From NCBI GenBank assembly GCA_002171275.2, contig NHFZ02000014.1, positions 1-26,332 on the forward strand: a stretch of 26,332 nucleotides of DNA. The letters are read 5' to 3'. Of this stretch, positions 7,620-16,010 are shown piece by piece (positions within the stretch are counted from its first letter, which is position 1; each line of letters starts with the position of its first letter). The notes beneath the pieces are model-generated. The model ran no database searches and was not told where the DNA came from. It saw only the letters and a list, made by a program, of their open reading frames with translations. A program made the translations under genes and the position numbers. Source of the stretch: Pelagibacteraceae bacterium TMED124. Its GTDB lineage: Bacteria; Pseudomonadota; Alphaproteobacteria; Pelagibacterales; Pelagibacteraceae.

Positions 7620-8516
7620 ATGCAAAATAGGAGCGTTAGAAAAGGAATAATCCTAGCAGGAGGAAATGGAACTAGATTAGCTCCAATTACAAATTCCGTA
7701 AGCAAACAACTTTTACCTGTCTATGATAAACCTATGATTTATTATCCTCTTGGGACTCTTTTGTTGGCAGGAATAACGGAAATTTTAATAATTACTACTC
7801 CTCACGATAAGGAATCATTTATAAATCTTTTGGGAAATGGAAATGAAATAGGTATATCTATTAAATATAAAATACAACCAACACCAGATGGATTAGCACA
7901 AGCTTTCTTAATTGGTGAAGAATTTATCAATAAATCACCATCCGTCCTTATCCTAGGAGATAATCTTTTTCATGGTTCTGATTTAGTTTATAAATTGCAA
8001 GCAGCTAATAATAATTTACAAAAAAATACAATTTTTGCATATTCGGTAAACGACCCCCAAAGATATGGGGTGGTATCATTCGATAAAAATGGAAGAGTTA
8101 TTGACATCGAAGAAAAACCTAAGAATCCAAAAAGTAATCAAGTAACGACAGGATTATATTTTTATGATGAGACAGCTGTAGAAAAAGCAAAACAAATAAA
8201 ACCATCTTTAAGAGGTGAACTTGAAATAACAAGTCTTAATCAACTGTATCTTCAAGAGAATAATTTAAATGTTGAGGTAATGGGCAGAGGAACCACATGG
8301 TTAGATACAGGAACTTTTGACTCTCTACATCAAGCAGGATCATACATAAGAATCTTAGAAAAAAGACAAGGCTTAAAAATTGGTTCTCCTCATGAGATAG
8401 CCTGGAATCAAGGTCTGATAAATGATAATGATCTTGAAAAGCTCGCAAAAAAATTTGAAAAAAGTGAATATGGTAATTATTTAAAAAATCTTCTTAAAGA
8501 AATCGTAGAAAGTTAG
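7620..8516 (+). CDS. rmlA: Glucose-1-phosphate thymidylyltransferase
   Basis: First step of dTDP-L-rhamnose synthesis: joins glucose-1-phosphate and dTTP to give dTDP-glucose and pyrophosphate. The 298-residue length is normal. LAGGNGTRLAPIT from residue 12 is the nucleotide-binding loop, followed by SKQLLPVYDKPMIYYPL, nearly invariant in RmlA. LGDNLFHG near 117 holds the metal-binding Asp, and EEKPKNPKSN plus the GRGTTWLDTGT segment complete the active site. The ATG at 7620 has no clear Shine-Dalgarno site, common here. It heads block C in the order A-C-D-B, with a gap of only 4 bp to rmlC. Confidence 0.96.
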   Translation: MQNRSVRKGIILAGGNGTRLAPITNSVSKQLLPVYDKPMIYYPLGTLLLAGITEILIITTPHDKESFINLLGNGNEIGISIKYKIQPTPDGLAQAFLIGEEFINKSPSVLILGDNLFHGSDLVYKLQAANNNLQKNTIFAYSVNDPQRYGVVSFDKNGRVIDIEEKPKNPKSNQVTTGLYFYDETAVEKAKQIKPSLRGELEITSLNQLYLQENNLNVEVMGRGTTWLDTGTFDSLHQAGSYIRILEKRQGLKIGSPHEIAWNQGLINDNDLEKLAKKFEKSEYGNYLKNLLKEIVES

Positions 8517-8520
8517 AACA

Positions 8521-9111
8521 ATGGAAACAACAGTAATAATATCAAACAAAAATATTGAAATGGAAGGGCCTTTAGTAATAAAGCCCTCAGTTTTTAAAGA
8601 TAATAGAGGTTTCTTCTATGAGAGCTGGAATCAATCAACCTTTCAAAGATTAATAAAAAAGAATATTCATTTCTACCAAGATAATCACTCTAGATCTACT
8701 AAAGGCGTACTTAGGGGTTTACATTACCAGTTAAATCCAAAAGGACAAGGAAAATTAGTAAGATGCTCATCAGGGAAAATATTCGATGTGATTGTAGATT
8801 TAAGAAAATCATCTAAAAGTTTTCTTCAATGGTTTGGTATTGAGCTTTCCTCAGAAAATCACTTTCAATTATGGATTCCTATTGGATTTGCTCATGGATT
8901 TATAACTTTAACTGATAAAGCTGATGTTCAATATAAAACCAGCCAATATTGGAGTAAGGACCATGAAAGATCACTAATTTGGAATGATCCTAAAATTGGG
9001 ATCACGTGGCCATTGAAAGAATATCTAATTAAAAAACCTATTCTTAATGAAAAAGACTCACTTGCAATGTCTATTAAACAAAATGATGAAAACCATAATT
9101 TATTTTTATGA
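8521..9111 (+). CDS. rmlC: dTDP-4-dehydrorhamnose 3,5-epimerase
   Basis: Third enzyme of the dTDP-L-rhamnose route: inverts C3 and C5 of dTDP-4-keto-6-deoxyglucose. It is a cupin of 196 residues, slightly longer than the usual 180-185 because of a short tail and N-terminal extension. DNRGFFYESW (27-36) and NHSRSTKGVLRGLHYQ (55-70) are family signatures; His68 in RGLHYQ is the catalytic base. Later come VDLRKSS and the GFAHGF segment, and a Tyr in VQYKTSQYW likely serves as catalytic acid. Its TGA overlaps the ATG of rmlD by 4 bp (ATGA), so the two are translationally coupled. Confidence 0.95.
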   Translation: METTVIISNKNIEMEGPLVIKPSVFKDNRGFFYESWNQSTFQRLIKKNIHFYQDNHSRSTKGVLRGLHYQLNPKGQGKLVRCSSGKIFDVIVDLRKSSKSFLQWFGIELSSENHFQLWIPIGFAHGFITLTDKADVQYKTSQYWSKDHERSLIWNDPKIGITWPLKEYLIKKPILNEKDSLAMSIKQNDENHNLFL

Positions 9112-10019
9112 AAATATTACTTACTGGAGGTTCAGGTCAACTAGGCTCCGAAATAAAAAAAATTATTCCAAAAAATATCACCCTTTTATACCCAAATAGA
9201 AAAGAACTTGACCTTTCTGATAATAATTCTATTAAAAAGATTGTTTCTAAGTTTAAACCTGATTGGGTTATTAATTGCGGCGCTTATACAAATGTAGATA
9301 AGGCAGAGAGGGAGATTGAACTTGCTTACCAAATCAACGCTTCAGCTCTGAAAACTTTAGCTGAATCGCTATCAACTTCCAAAGGCAAGATACTCCATAT
9401 AAGTACAGATTATGTTTTCAATGGAGAAAATTTCAAACCCTATAAAACTACTGATCAAAGATCACCTATAGGAATTTATGGTAAATCTAAATCAAAAGGG
9501 GAAGAATTCTTAGAGGATTTTCTTAAAACAAGGAACAAAGGTATTATTTTGAGAACAAGTTGGGTTATTGGCAGTTATGGAAACAATTTTGCTTTAAAAA
9601 TGATTGAGTTGCATAATAAAAAAGATTATATATCTGTTGTTTCCGACCAAATTGGATGTCCAACATCTGCAAATAAATTAGCCAAAGTATGTTGGGAAAT
9701 AATTTGTAAAAGTGAAGAGATAGATTTTAAAACAAATGTAGGCATTATGCATTGGTCTGATAGTGGTGCAGCTAGTTGGTATGATTTAGCTATATCTGTT
9801 GGAGAAATTGGTAAAGAATTAGGTTTAATAAAAAATAAAGCACATGTTATCCCAGTTAAGTCAGAGGAATATTTAACGGCTGCAAAAAGACCTTATTATT
9901 CTCTACTTGATTGCTCCTCAACTAAAAAAATTATAAATGTAACAAGTTTACATTGGCAAAAAGAACTAGAAGAAACTCTAAAATCATTTAAATCAAATAA
10001 TCAAACCTTCGCAAAATAA
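9108..10019 (+). CDS. rmlD: dTDP-4-dehydrorhamnose reductase
   Basis: Last enzyme of the pathway: reduces dTDP-4-keto-L-rhamnose to dTDP-L-rhamnose with NAD(P)H. It has 303 residues. TGGSGQLG (6-13) is the cofactor loop. NCGAYTNVDKAE (56-67) and ISTDYVFNGE (98-107) are classic RmlD motifs, and Tyr124/Lys128 in YGKSK form the catalytic pair. RTSWVIGSYGNNF follows as expected. It starts inside the end of rmlC. Its stop TAA (10017-10019) is directly followed by the rmlB ATG. The product feeds a rhamnosyltransferase or the 4-epimerase-like protein in block D. Confidence 0.95.
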   Translation: MKILLTGGSGQLGSEIKKIIPKNITLLYPNRKELDLSDNNSIKKIVSKFKPDWVINCGAYTNVDKAEREIELAYQINASALKTLAESLSTSKGKILHISTDYVFNGENFKPYKTTDQRSPIGIYGKSKSKGEEFLEDFLKTRNKGIILRTSWVIGSYGNNFALKMIELHNKKDYISVVSDQIGCPTSANKLAKVCWEIICKSEEIDFKTNVGIMHWSDSGAASWYDLAISVGEIGKELGLIKNKAHVIPVKSEEYLTAAKRPYYSLLDCSSTKKIINVTSLHWQKELEETLKSFKSNNQTFAK

Positions 10020-11141
10020 ATGGAAAAATCATTGATTTTAAAAGAAATTTTTAACGAGAAAAAGAATATTATGGTCACAGGAGGGTCTGGTTTTATAGGA
10101 AGCTGTTTAATAAGAAAATTACTTAAAGATACTAATCATTTAATTTTTAATCTAGACGTAATGAATTACTCTAGTGATGAATCTTCAATCAAGGATTTTC
10201 TAAAAAATAAAAAAAGTAATTTCTCAGAAAGATATAAATTATTGAAAGTTGATTTATCAAATAAACTAGAAACAAAAAATGCAATTAAAGCAGCTAATCC
10301 TGACATGATTTTCCATCTTGCTGCAGAAAGTCATGTAGATAGATCAATAGATGATCCATCTAGTTTTATATATAGCAATATAGTAGGAACTTATAATTTA
10401 CTAGAAAGTGCTCTAGATCATTACGAAAAATTAAATATAGAAAGATCTAATTCTTTTAGATTCCACCATATTAGTACTGATGAAGTATTTGGCTCTTTAG
10501 AGAATGATGATCTTTTTAATGAATTAACTAGATATGACCCAAGGAGTCCTTATTCTGCCTCAAAAGCATCAAGTGATCATTTAGTAAATGCTTGGCATCA
10601 CACATATGGTCTACCAACTGTAATGACCAACTGCACTAATAATTACGGGCCTTGGCAATTTCCCGAAAAACTAATTCCAAATGTAATTTTAAAATCGATT
10701 ACAGGAGAAGATATCCCACTATATGGAGATGGCAGTAATATTAGAGATTGGCTTTTTGTTGATGATCACGTAGATGCATTACTAATAGCTGCCTTCAAAG
10801 GTAAAGTTGGATCACAATATTGTATTGGTTCCAATCAAGAAAAAACTAATAAAGAGGTAATAGACTTAATATGCGAAACTCTAGATGAGTTAATTCCTAA
10901 AAAAGAATCCTATAAAAAACAAATTAAATTAGTAACTGATAGACCCGGCCATGACAATAGATATGCCATTGATCCCTCTTTTTTTGTAAATAGTCTTGAA
11001 TGGAAACATAAATATTCATTTTCTGATGGTTTAAGAATTACGATAAATTGGTATCTAGAAAATCTCGAATGGTGCAAATTTATTATGAAGGCATCTGGTT
11101 ATGATGGCAAACGATTAGGAACAAGAAAAAAGATTATCTAA
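10020..11141 (+). CDS. rmlB: dTDP-glucose 4,6-dehydratase
   Basis: Second step of the rhamnose route: converts dTDP-glucose to dTDP-4-keto-6-deoxyglucose using bound NAD. The 373 residues include TGGSGFIG at 20-27 and AAESHVDRSID from 101, a strong RmlB mark. STDEVFGSL (152-160) carries the catalytic Asp154/Glu155, and YSASK holds Tyr178/Lys182. TNCTNNYGPWQFPEKLIP binds the substrate. The protein begins about 15 residues before the usual RmlB start. An ATG at codon 18 is too late, because it would cut into the cofactor loop, so the ATG immediately after rmlD is kept. The gene order A-C-D-B puts this second-step enzyme last. Confidence 0.95.
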   Translation: MEKSLILKEIFNEKKNIMVTGGSGFIGSCLIRKLLKDTNHLIFNLDVMNYSSDESSIKDFLKNKKSNFSERYKLLKVDLSNKLETKNAIKAANPDMIFHLAAESHVDRSIDDPSSFIYSNIVGTYNLLESALDHYEKLNIERSNSFRFHHISTDEVFGSLENDDLFNELTRYDPRSPYSASKASSDHLVNAWHHTYGLPTVMTNCTNNYGPWQFPEKLIPNVILKSITGEDIPLYGDGSNIRDWLFVDDHVDALLIAAFKGKVGSQYCIGSNQEKTNKEVIDLICETLDELIPKKESYKKQIKLVTDRPGHDNRYAIDPSFFVNSLEWKHKYSFSDGLRITINWYLENLEWCKFIMKASGYDGKRLGTRKKII

Positions 11142-11234
11142 ATTTATATCTAATAAATATTTAAATTAAGAGATTATAAAATCTACTTAAAAAAATTTTT
11201 CATATTTCATATCTATTTTTTGAATATTTTTAAC

Positions 11235-11263
11235 TTGATTCTAAAAGTTATAATAAATATTAA
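11235..11263 (+). promoter_or_regulatory. Candidate internal promoter before hddA
   Basis: The 141 bp between rmlB and hddA is the only real break in block C. It holds TTGATT (11235-11240) and TATTAA (11258-11263), 17 bases apart. A perfect TATAAT (11249-11254) lies between them, but without a proper -35. Either could start a separate heptose transcript. Support is by pattern only. Confidence 0.25.
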
Positions 11264-11282
11264 ATATTTTATCAATTTTTGT

Positions 11283-12299
11283 ATGCTTATAGCAAGAGCT
11301 CCTCTAAGGATTGGATTGGCCGGTGGTGGGAGTGATGTCCCTCCATTTTGCCATGAAGAGGGAGGAAGTGTTATTAATGCAACTATAGATAAATTTGTAT
11401 TTGCTTTTTTAGAGGAAAGCAAAAATAAAGAAATATTATTTGTTAATCAAGATTTAGATAAAGTTAATAAATATAATCTAAATCAGATCAAAGAAATAGA
11501 TTCTCAAAAGTCTCTTATAGAAGGAGTTTATTCATATTTTTGTAAAAGATATAATAATGGAAATTTAATCGCCTTAAGAATAGAAACTTACTGCGAAATT
11601 CCCTTCGGATCTGGATTAGGTACTTCATCAACAATTGTTGTGGCATTGTGCGAACTATTGAATAACTTTTTTAATGCAAAATTATCAAGATATGAATTAG
11701 CCAAAGTTGCCTATCAAATAGAAAGAGAAAATCTTGGTTTAGCCGGGGGTTATCAAGATCATTTTTCAGCTTCTTTTGGCGGAATAAATATGATAAATAT
11801 TGGTCCAGAGAATCATTTCAATGTAGAGAATCTAAATATAAAAAAACAAACACTTTTACAATTAGAGTCTTCAATACTTCTAGCATATTCTGGATTATCC
11901 AGAGAATCAGAAAAAATAATTATTGATCAGAAGTTAGTTTATCAAAAAGATTCAAGTATTTCAGCCTTAAGAAATATTAAACATGAAGCAATTAAGTTGA
12001 AAAAAATTATTTTAAATAATGACTTTGAATCTCTCTTCAAAATAATAAATTATGGTTGGGAACAAAAAAAGAAAACAAGCAAATTAGTTTCAAATGCTTA
12101 TTTAGATGATTTAATTAATACATGTTTTGAATTTGAAGCAAAGGCTTGTAAAGTATCAGGCGCTGGAGGAGGAGGATTTATAATAATTATGATAAATCCT
12201 CAAAAAAAATATAAATTAATGAAATTCTTGAAAACACAACACATCTTTATGCTTAATTTTACTTTCGTTAATCAAGGCTGTGTTTCATGGAATATCTAA
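11283..12299 (+). CDS. hddA: D-glycero-D-manno-heptose 7-phosphate kinase
   Basis: A GHMP-family kinase, expected to phosphorylate C1 of sedoheptulose-derived D-glycero-D-manno-heptose 7-phosphate to the 1,7-bisphosphate. I start at the ATG at 11283, giving 338 residues beginning MLIARAPLRIGLAGGGSD, which matches family starts. The open frame reaches back to a TTG at 11220, but those 21 extra residues are not family-like. PFGSGLGTSS is the ATP-binding loop, GLAGGYQDHF and KVSGAGGGG are the other GHMP motifs, and the length is normal. It is followed 17 bp later by gmhA, then hddC and gmhB: the whole GDP-heptose route in one run. Identification is reinforced by that neighbourhood. Confidence 0.9.
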   Translation: MLIARAPLRIGLAGGGSDVPPFCHEEGGSVINATIDKFVFAFLEESKNKEILFVNQDLDKVNKYNLNQIKEIDSQKSLIEGVYSYFCKRYNNGNLIALRIETYCEIPFGSGLGTSSTIVVALCELLNNFFNAKLSRYELAKVAYQIERENLGLAGGYQDHFSASFGGINMINIGPENHFNVENLNIKKQTLLQLESSILLAYSGLSRESEKIIIDQKLVYQKDSSISALRNIKHEAIKLKKIILNNDFESLFKIINYGWEQKKKTSKLVSNAYLDDLINTCFEFEAKACKVSGAGGGGFIIIMINPQKKYKLMKFLKTQHIFMLNFTFVNQGCVSWNI

Positions 12300-12308
12300 T
12301 GTTAATCT

Positions 12309-12319
12309 AAGGTGAAATG
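12309..12319 (+). promoter_or_regulatory. Shine-Dalgarno site of gmhA
   Basis: AAGGTGA at 12309-12315 lies directly before the ATG at 12317, one of the few good ribosome-binding sites in the window. It fixes the gmhA start. Confidence 0.5.
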
Positions 12320-12883
12320 AATATTGAAAAATTCTTATCTGAATCAAGAAAAGACTATGAGTCTTTATTTAGTCAGAAAACCCTTAACGAGATTAGAGAA
12401 GCTGCAGAATTATGCACAAACTCTCTCTTAGCAAATAAAAAAATACTTTTATGTGGAAATGGAGGTAGTGCTGCTGACGCTCAACATTTTTCAGCTGAAT
12501 TAGTTTGTAGATTTACAAAAAACAGAAGAAGTCTTCCAGCAATTTCACTAGTAACAGATACTTCATTAATTACTGCAGTCTCAAATGACTTTGATTTTTC
12601 TAATGTCTTTGAAAGACAAATTGAAGGTCTTGGGCAACGCGGGGATACACTTATTGCATACAGTACTAGCGGAAAATCAGAAAATATAATAAAAGCTGTC
12701 AGAAAAGCTAAAGAAATTGGACTTCAAACAATTGTAATGACAGGCTCAAATTTGACTATTTTACATAAATTGTCTGATAAATCACTTAGATCCTCAAGTA
12801 GTTTTACTGCAGTTGCACAACAATCTCATTCTTTCATGGGTCATTTGATTTGCTTAATAATTGAAGATTCACTTTTCCCATAA
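12317..12883 (+). CDS. gmhA: Sedoheptulose-7-phosphate isomerase
   Basis: Turns sedoheptulose 7-phosphate into D-glycero-D-manno-heptose 7-phosphate, the first step of heptose synthesis. It is a 188-residue SIS-domain protein of normal length. CGNGGSAADAQHF (46-58) binds the phosphate. His57 and Glu61 (HFSAE) correspond to the zinc/catalytic residues of E. coli GmhA (His61, Glu65). Gln168 and His176 match its Gln172 and His180, with the same spacing of eight. STSGKSEN (116-123) is the second phosphate loop. The residue after Gln168 is Gln instead of the usual Glu. It is separated from hddC by 4 bp. Confidence 0.93.
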   Translation: MNIEKFLSESRKDYESLFSQKTLNEIREAAELCTNSLLANKKILLCGNGGSAADAQHFSAELVCRFTKNRRSLPAISLVTDTSLITAVSNDFDFSNVFERQIEGLGQRGDTLIAYSTSGKSENIIKAVRKAKEIGLQTIVMTGSNLTILHKLSDKSLRSSSSFTAVAQQSHSFMGHLICLIIEDSLFP

Positions 12884-12887
12884 TTAA

Positions 12888-13565
12888 ATGGAGTATATTC
12901 TATTAGCTGGAGGTAGAGGCACAAGACTTCGTGAGATTGTAAATGACCGTCCCAAACCTTTAGCATTGATTAATGGAAGACCTTTTATAACTATAATTTT
13001 AGATAGGATAATTAAATATTCTTGTGAAAAAATATTCATTACAGTATCTTTTAAAGGAGATATGTTTAAAAAATATTTAGGTAGTAACTATAAGGGTGTA
13101 CCACTTAAATATATTTATGAAAAATCTCCCCTTGGTACTGGTGGAGCAGTTTTAAATGCTTTCAGATTTTTATCTAGAGAAAAAGCAATTATTATAAATG
13201 CCGATACTTTTTTGGACTTAAACTATTCAAAATTTATAAAATATGGAACAGATAAAGATTATTTGTTATGCGCTACCAAAGTAGAAAATTCTGAAAGATA
13301 TGGACTATTGAATATTTCAAAGGATAGTAAAGTATTAGGATTTTTTGAAAAACAAAAAAATTGTTCTGGATATATCAATTCAGGAGTATACATGTTTAAT
13401 AAATCCATAATTGATCTTTATAAAAATATAGATAATTGTTCACTAGAAACCAAAATCTTAAAAGATCTTACAGATCAAAATAAGTTATTCGCTTATAAAT
13501 GTAATAGTTTTTTTATTGATATTGGTATCCCAAAAGATTTTTTAAATGCTCAAAAATATTTTTAA
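12888..13565 (+). CDS. hddC: Heptose 1-phosphate guanylyltransferase
   Basis: A nucleotidyltransferase of 225 residues. LLAGGRGTRL (5-14) is the nucleotide loop, RPKPLALI binds substrate, SPLGTGGA and NADTFLDL supply the base-binding and metal-binding residues. The family includes HddC, which joins D-glycero-alpha-D-manno-heptose 1-phosphate and GTP to give GDP-heptose. The sequence alone could also fit another hexose-1-phosphate nucleotidyltransferase. The place between gmhA and gmhB, next to hddA, decides in favour of HddC. Gaps are 4 bp upstream and 2 bp downstream, so it is firmly in the operon. Cytoplasmic. Confidence 0.88.
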   Translation: MEYILLAGGRGTRLREIVNDRPKPLALINGRPFITIILDRIIKYSCEKIFITVSFKGDMFKKYLGSNYKGVPLKYIYEKSPLGTGGAVLNAFRFLSREKAIIINADTFLDLNYSKFIKYGTDKDYLLCATKVENSERYGLLNISKDSKVLGFFEKQKNCSGYINSGVYMFNKSIIDLYKNIDNCSLETKILKDLTDQNKLFAYKCNSFFIDIGIPKDFLNAQKYF

Positions 13566-13567
13566 TA

Positions 13568-14104
13568 ATGCTTAAGAAAGCACTTTTTCTAGATAAAGAT
13601 GGGGTTATTAATCATGACCTTGGTTATGTCCATAAACCAGAATCGACTATTTATCTTAAAGGCGTAGAAAATATTTTAAGACTTGCTTCAATTAATGATT
13701 ACTTGAAAATTATAATTACTAATCAAGCTGGTATAGGGAGAGGTTATTACAAAGAATTAGACTTCAAAAAGTATATGAAGTGGCTACAAAATGATCTTAA
13801 AGAAAACTTTAATTATACATTTGACTTTTATTTTTTTTGCCCACATCACCCAAGTGAAGCATTAGGAAAATATCTTAAGATTTGCAAATGCAGGAAACCA
13901 AATTCTTTAATGTTTGAAAATGCTATAAAAGAATTTAAAATTAATCCTGTAAAATCAATAATGATTGGTGATAATCTAACGGACCTTATCCCAGCCAAAA
14001 AAGTAGGTATAAAAAAATTATTTCTCTTAAATAAAGATGATAGTTTTGATGGGGCTATAAATATAAACGACTTGAGTGAAGTTAATGAATCTTATTTTAT
14101 TTAA
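13568..14104 (+). CDS. gmhB: D-glycero-D-manno-heptose 1,7-bisphosphate 7-phosphatase
   Basis: A HAD phosphatase of 178 residues that removes the 7-phosphate from heptose 1,7-bisphosphate, giving the 1-phosphate used by HddC. LDKDGVIN holds the nucleophile Asp9 and general acid Asp11. ITNQAGIGRG (50-59) is HAD motif II, CRKP provides the Lys, and IGDNLTD (133-139) is the metal-binding end. Four zinc ligands are visible: Cys91, His93, Cys106 and Cys108, the arrangement found in GmhB. It is the last gene of block C and ends 9 bp before the end of the WbpM-like gene on the other strand. No terminator hairpin is seen in that 9 bp gap. Confidence 0.92.
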   Translation: MLKKALFLDKDGVINHDLGYVHKPESTIYLKGVENILRLASINDYLKIIITNQAGIGRGYYKELDFKKYMKWLQNDLKENFNYTFDFYFFCPHHPSEALGKYLKICKCRKPNSLMFENAIKEFKINPVKSIMIGDNLTDLIPAKKVGIKKLFLLNKDDSFDGAININDLSEVNESYFI

Positions 14105-14113
14105 TACTTTTTA

Positions 14114-15997
14114 CTAGTTTCTCAAATTAAATTCGGGCATTAACTTTTTTAAAAAAACATAGATCTTCTTAGTATTTCTCTCTTGTATTAATTTTGACAA
14201 AATTTCGATATTTGGTAAAAAAGTATTTAAAGGAATATATTTTTCTCTTGCTTTAAAAATTTGAGGATTGGATGTTTTTAGGCTATTTCCATCAACCAAT
14301 AATTCTTCATAAAGCTTTTCTCCAGGTCGAAGTCCGGTGATTTTTATTTCAATATCTCCATTTTCATTTTTAGAGTCTTTTAATGTTAATCCGCTTAATT
14401 TAATCATTTGAAATGCTAAATCAAAAATCCTAACTGGCTCTCCCATATCTAGCAAAAACACTTCTCCACCTTCAGCCAAGACAGAAGCTTGCAATACTAA
14501 ATGGACTGACTCTTTAATAGTCATAAAATATCTAATTACATCGGGATGGGTTAAAGTGATTGGCCCTCCCTTATTAAGTTGTTCTTTAAAAAGGGGGACT
14601 ACTGAACCAGAAGAACCCAAAACATTCCCAAATCTAACCATTGAAAAACAAGTTTTATTTTTATATTCTTTTGAAAAACTTAATTCAGCAAAACACTGTA
14701 CTATGATTTCTGATAATCTTTTTGAAACTCCCATAATATTTGTTGGTCTAACAGCTTTATCAGTTGAAATGAGGATAAACTTTTTACAATTATTTTTCAA
14801 AGAAGCTTCACATAGAATATTTGTAGAGAAAATGTTATTCTCTAATCCTTGGATAGGATTAATTTCTACTAATGGAACATGTTTATAAGCAGCAGCATGA
14901 AAAACAACCGAAATTTTGTGTTTCGCAAAAATCTCTTCAACTAGTTCTTTATCACATGCACTTCCTAATATTGGGATAAGTTCTATTTCCATATTTGAAA
15001 GATTTTCTAATTCTTTAATTATTTGATATAGATTTACTTCACTATTTTCAATTAGAACTAATTTTGCAGGATTTTTCAAAAATATTTGACGACTTAATTC
15101 GCCTCCTATGGAGCCACCTGCCCCAGTTACACAAACAACCTCTTGATTTAAATTATAATCTTCTTTAAAATTACCAATTTCTGTTACGTTCCTGCCTAAT
15201 AATTCCTCAATATCTATTGGCTTTAAAGAATCAATATTTTCAGCACCGCTCGCGACATCTTCTAGTGATGGTATCTGAAGAATCCCCACTCCATATTTCT
15301 GAAGAAACTTCAATATCTCAAATCTTCTTTTTATTGATAATGAAGGAATTGCAAGTAAAACTGTATCAATTTGATTTTTATATTTTGAAATCTCAATTGA
15401 TGATGTAATCCTTTTCCCATTAAGAAATCTATTATGTAAATTTTTATTATCATCAAAAAATAAACAAACTTTATATTTTTGTGAATATCTTAAGGCAGCT
15501 TCTAATTGTGCCCCAGCTGATCCTGCACCATAAATTATTACTCTATTTTTTCGTCTATTCTTATTAAAGTAAATATTTAAAAGTATATCTCTCATCAATA
15601 TTCTTGATAAAAAACCTAGAAAAGTTAAACATCCCCAAATAAGTAAATAAATTTTTATTGGTTTATCTTGCTGTAAAAAAAGATTCACTAAATAAAAGAA
15701 AAAGGTTGCAGTGCCATTTTTCTTTAGAGTTTCATAAAATAATTTTTCTGTATTATATTTCGTTAATCCTCTGTAATATCCAGTAAAAAAGTAAAACAAA
15801 AGAATAATTAAATTAAAATAAATTAATTCAAAAATTACAGGTCTGATATTTCCCAATAAAATATTATTTTCTTGAAAGAGAGAAGCAAGTATAAAAGTTA
15901 AGAAAATAATAATTATATCTATAATTATAAGAATTAATCTTCTTTGATATGGAGATAGATCTACCAAAGATAATACTAGATCTTTATGAAATTTCAT
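14114..15997 (-). CDS. Membrane UDP-HexNAc 4,6-dehydratase, WbpM/CapD type
   Basis: A 627-residue protein of the WbpM/FlaA1-like family. The N-terminal part has four hydrophobic spans at about 20-40, 52-72, 84-98 and 106-126. A first nucleotide-binding domain begins IYGAGSAG (145-152). A second, catalytic SDR domain begins TGAGGSIGGE (281-290). HAAAYKHVPLVE, STDKAVRPTN and RFGNVLGSSGSVVP are strong signatures. In the active site MGVSK has Met412 where small SDRs have Tyr, with Lys416; the Met variant is known for membrane WbpM proteins. It should convert UDP-GlcNAc to UDP-4-keto-6-deoxy-GlcNAc at the inner membrane. It is the last gene of block D, 13 bp after the WecA-like gene. Confidence 0.92.
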   Translation of the reverse strand: MKFHKDLVLSLVDLSPYQRRLILIIIDIIIIFLTFILASLFQENNILLGNIRPVIFELIYFNLIILLFYFFTGYYRGLTKYNTEKLFYETLKKNGTATFFFYLVNLFLQQDKPIKIYLLIWGCLTFLGFLSRILMRDILLNIYFNKNRRKNRVIIYGAGSAGAQLEAALRYSQKYKVCLFFDDNKNLHNRFLNGKRITSSIEISKYKNQIDTVLLAIPSLSIKRRFEILKFLQKYGVGILQIPSLEDVASGAENIDSLKPIDIEELLGRNVTEIGNFKEDYNLNQEVVCVTGAGGSIGGELSRQIFLKNPAKLVLIENSEVNLYQIIKELENLSNMEIELIPILGSACDKELVEEIFAKHKISVVFHAAAYKHVPLVEINPIQGLENNIFSTNILCEASLKNNCKKFILISTDKAVRPTNIMGVSKRLSEIIVQCFAELSFSKEYKNKTCFSMVRFGNVLGSSGSVVPLFKEQLNKGGPITLTHPDVIRYFMTIKESVHLVLQASVLAEGGEVFLLDMGEPVRIFDLAFQMIKLSGLTLKDSKNENGDIEIKITGLRPGEKLYEELLVDGNSLKTSNPQIFKAREKYIPLNTFLPNIEILSKLIQERNTKKIYVFLKKLMPEFNLRN

Positions 15998-16010
15998 GAA
16001 GTTTTTTCTA

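Noticed and set aside
11171..11184. AGATT-ATAA-AATCT inverted repeat between rmlB and hddA, as a terminator
   Set aside because: Stem of five AT-rich pairs only and no T-run directly after it; too weak to call.
11220..11282. Longer N-terminus for HddA from a TTG codon
   Set aside because: The 21 extra residues are not family-like and the ATG at 11283 gives the standard beginning.
14556..14888. Open frame of 110 codons on the plus strand inside the WbpM-like gene
   Set aside because: Antisense to strongly conserved SDR motifs; no family features and no ribosome-binding site.
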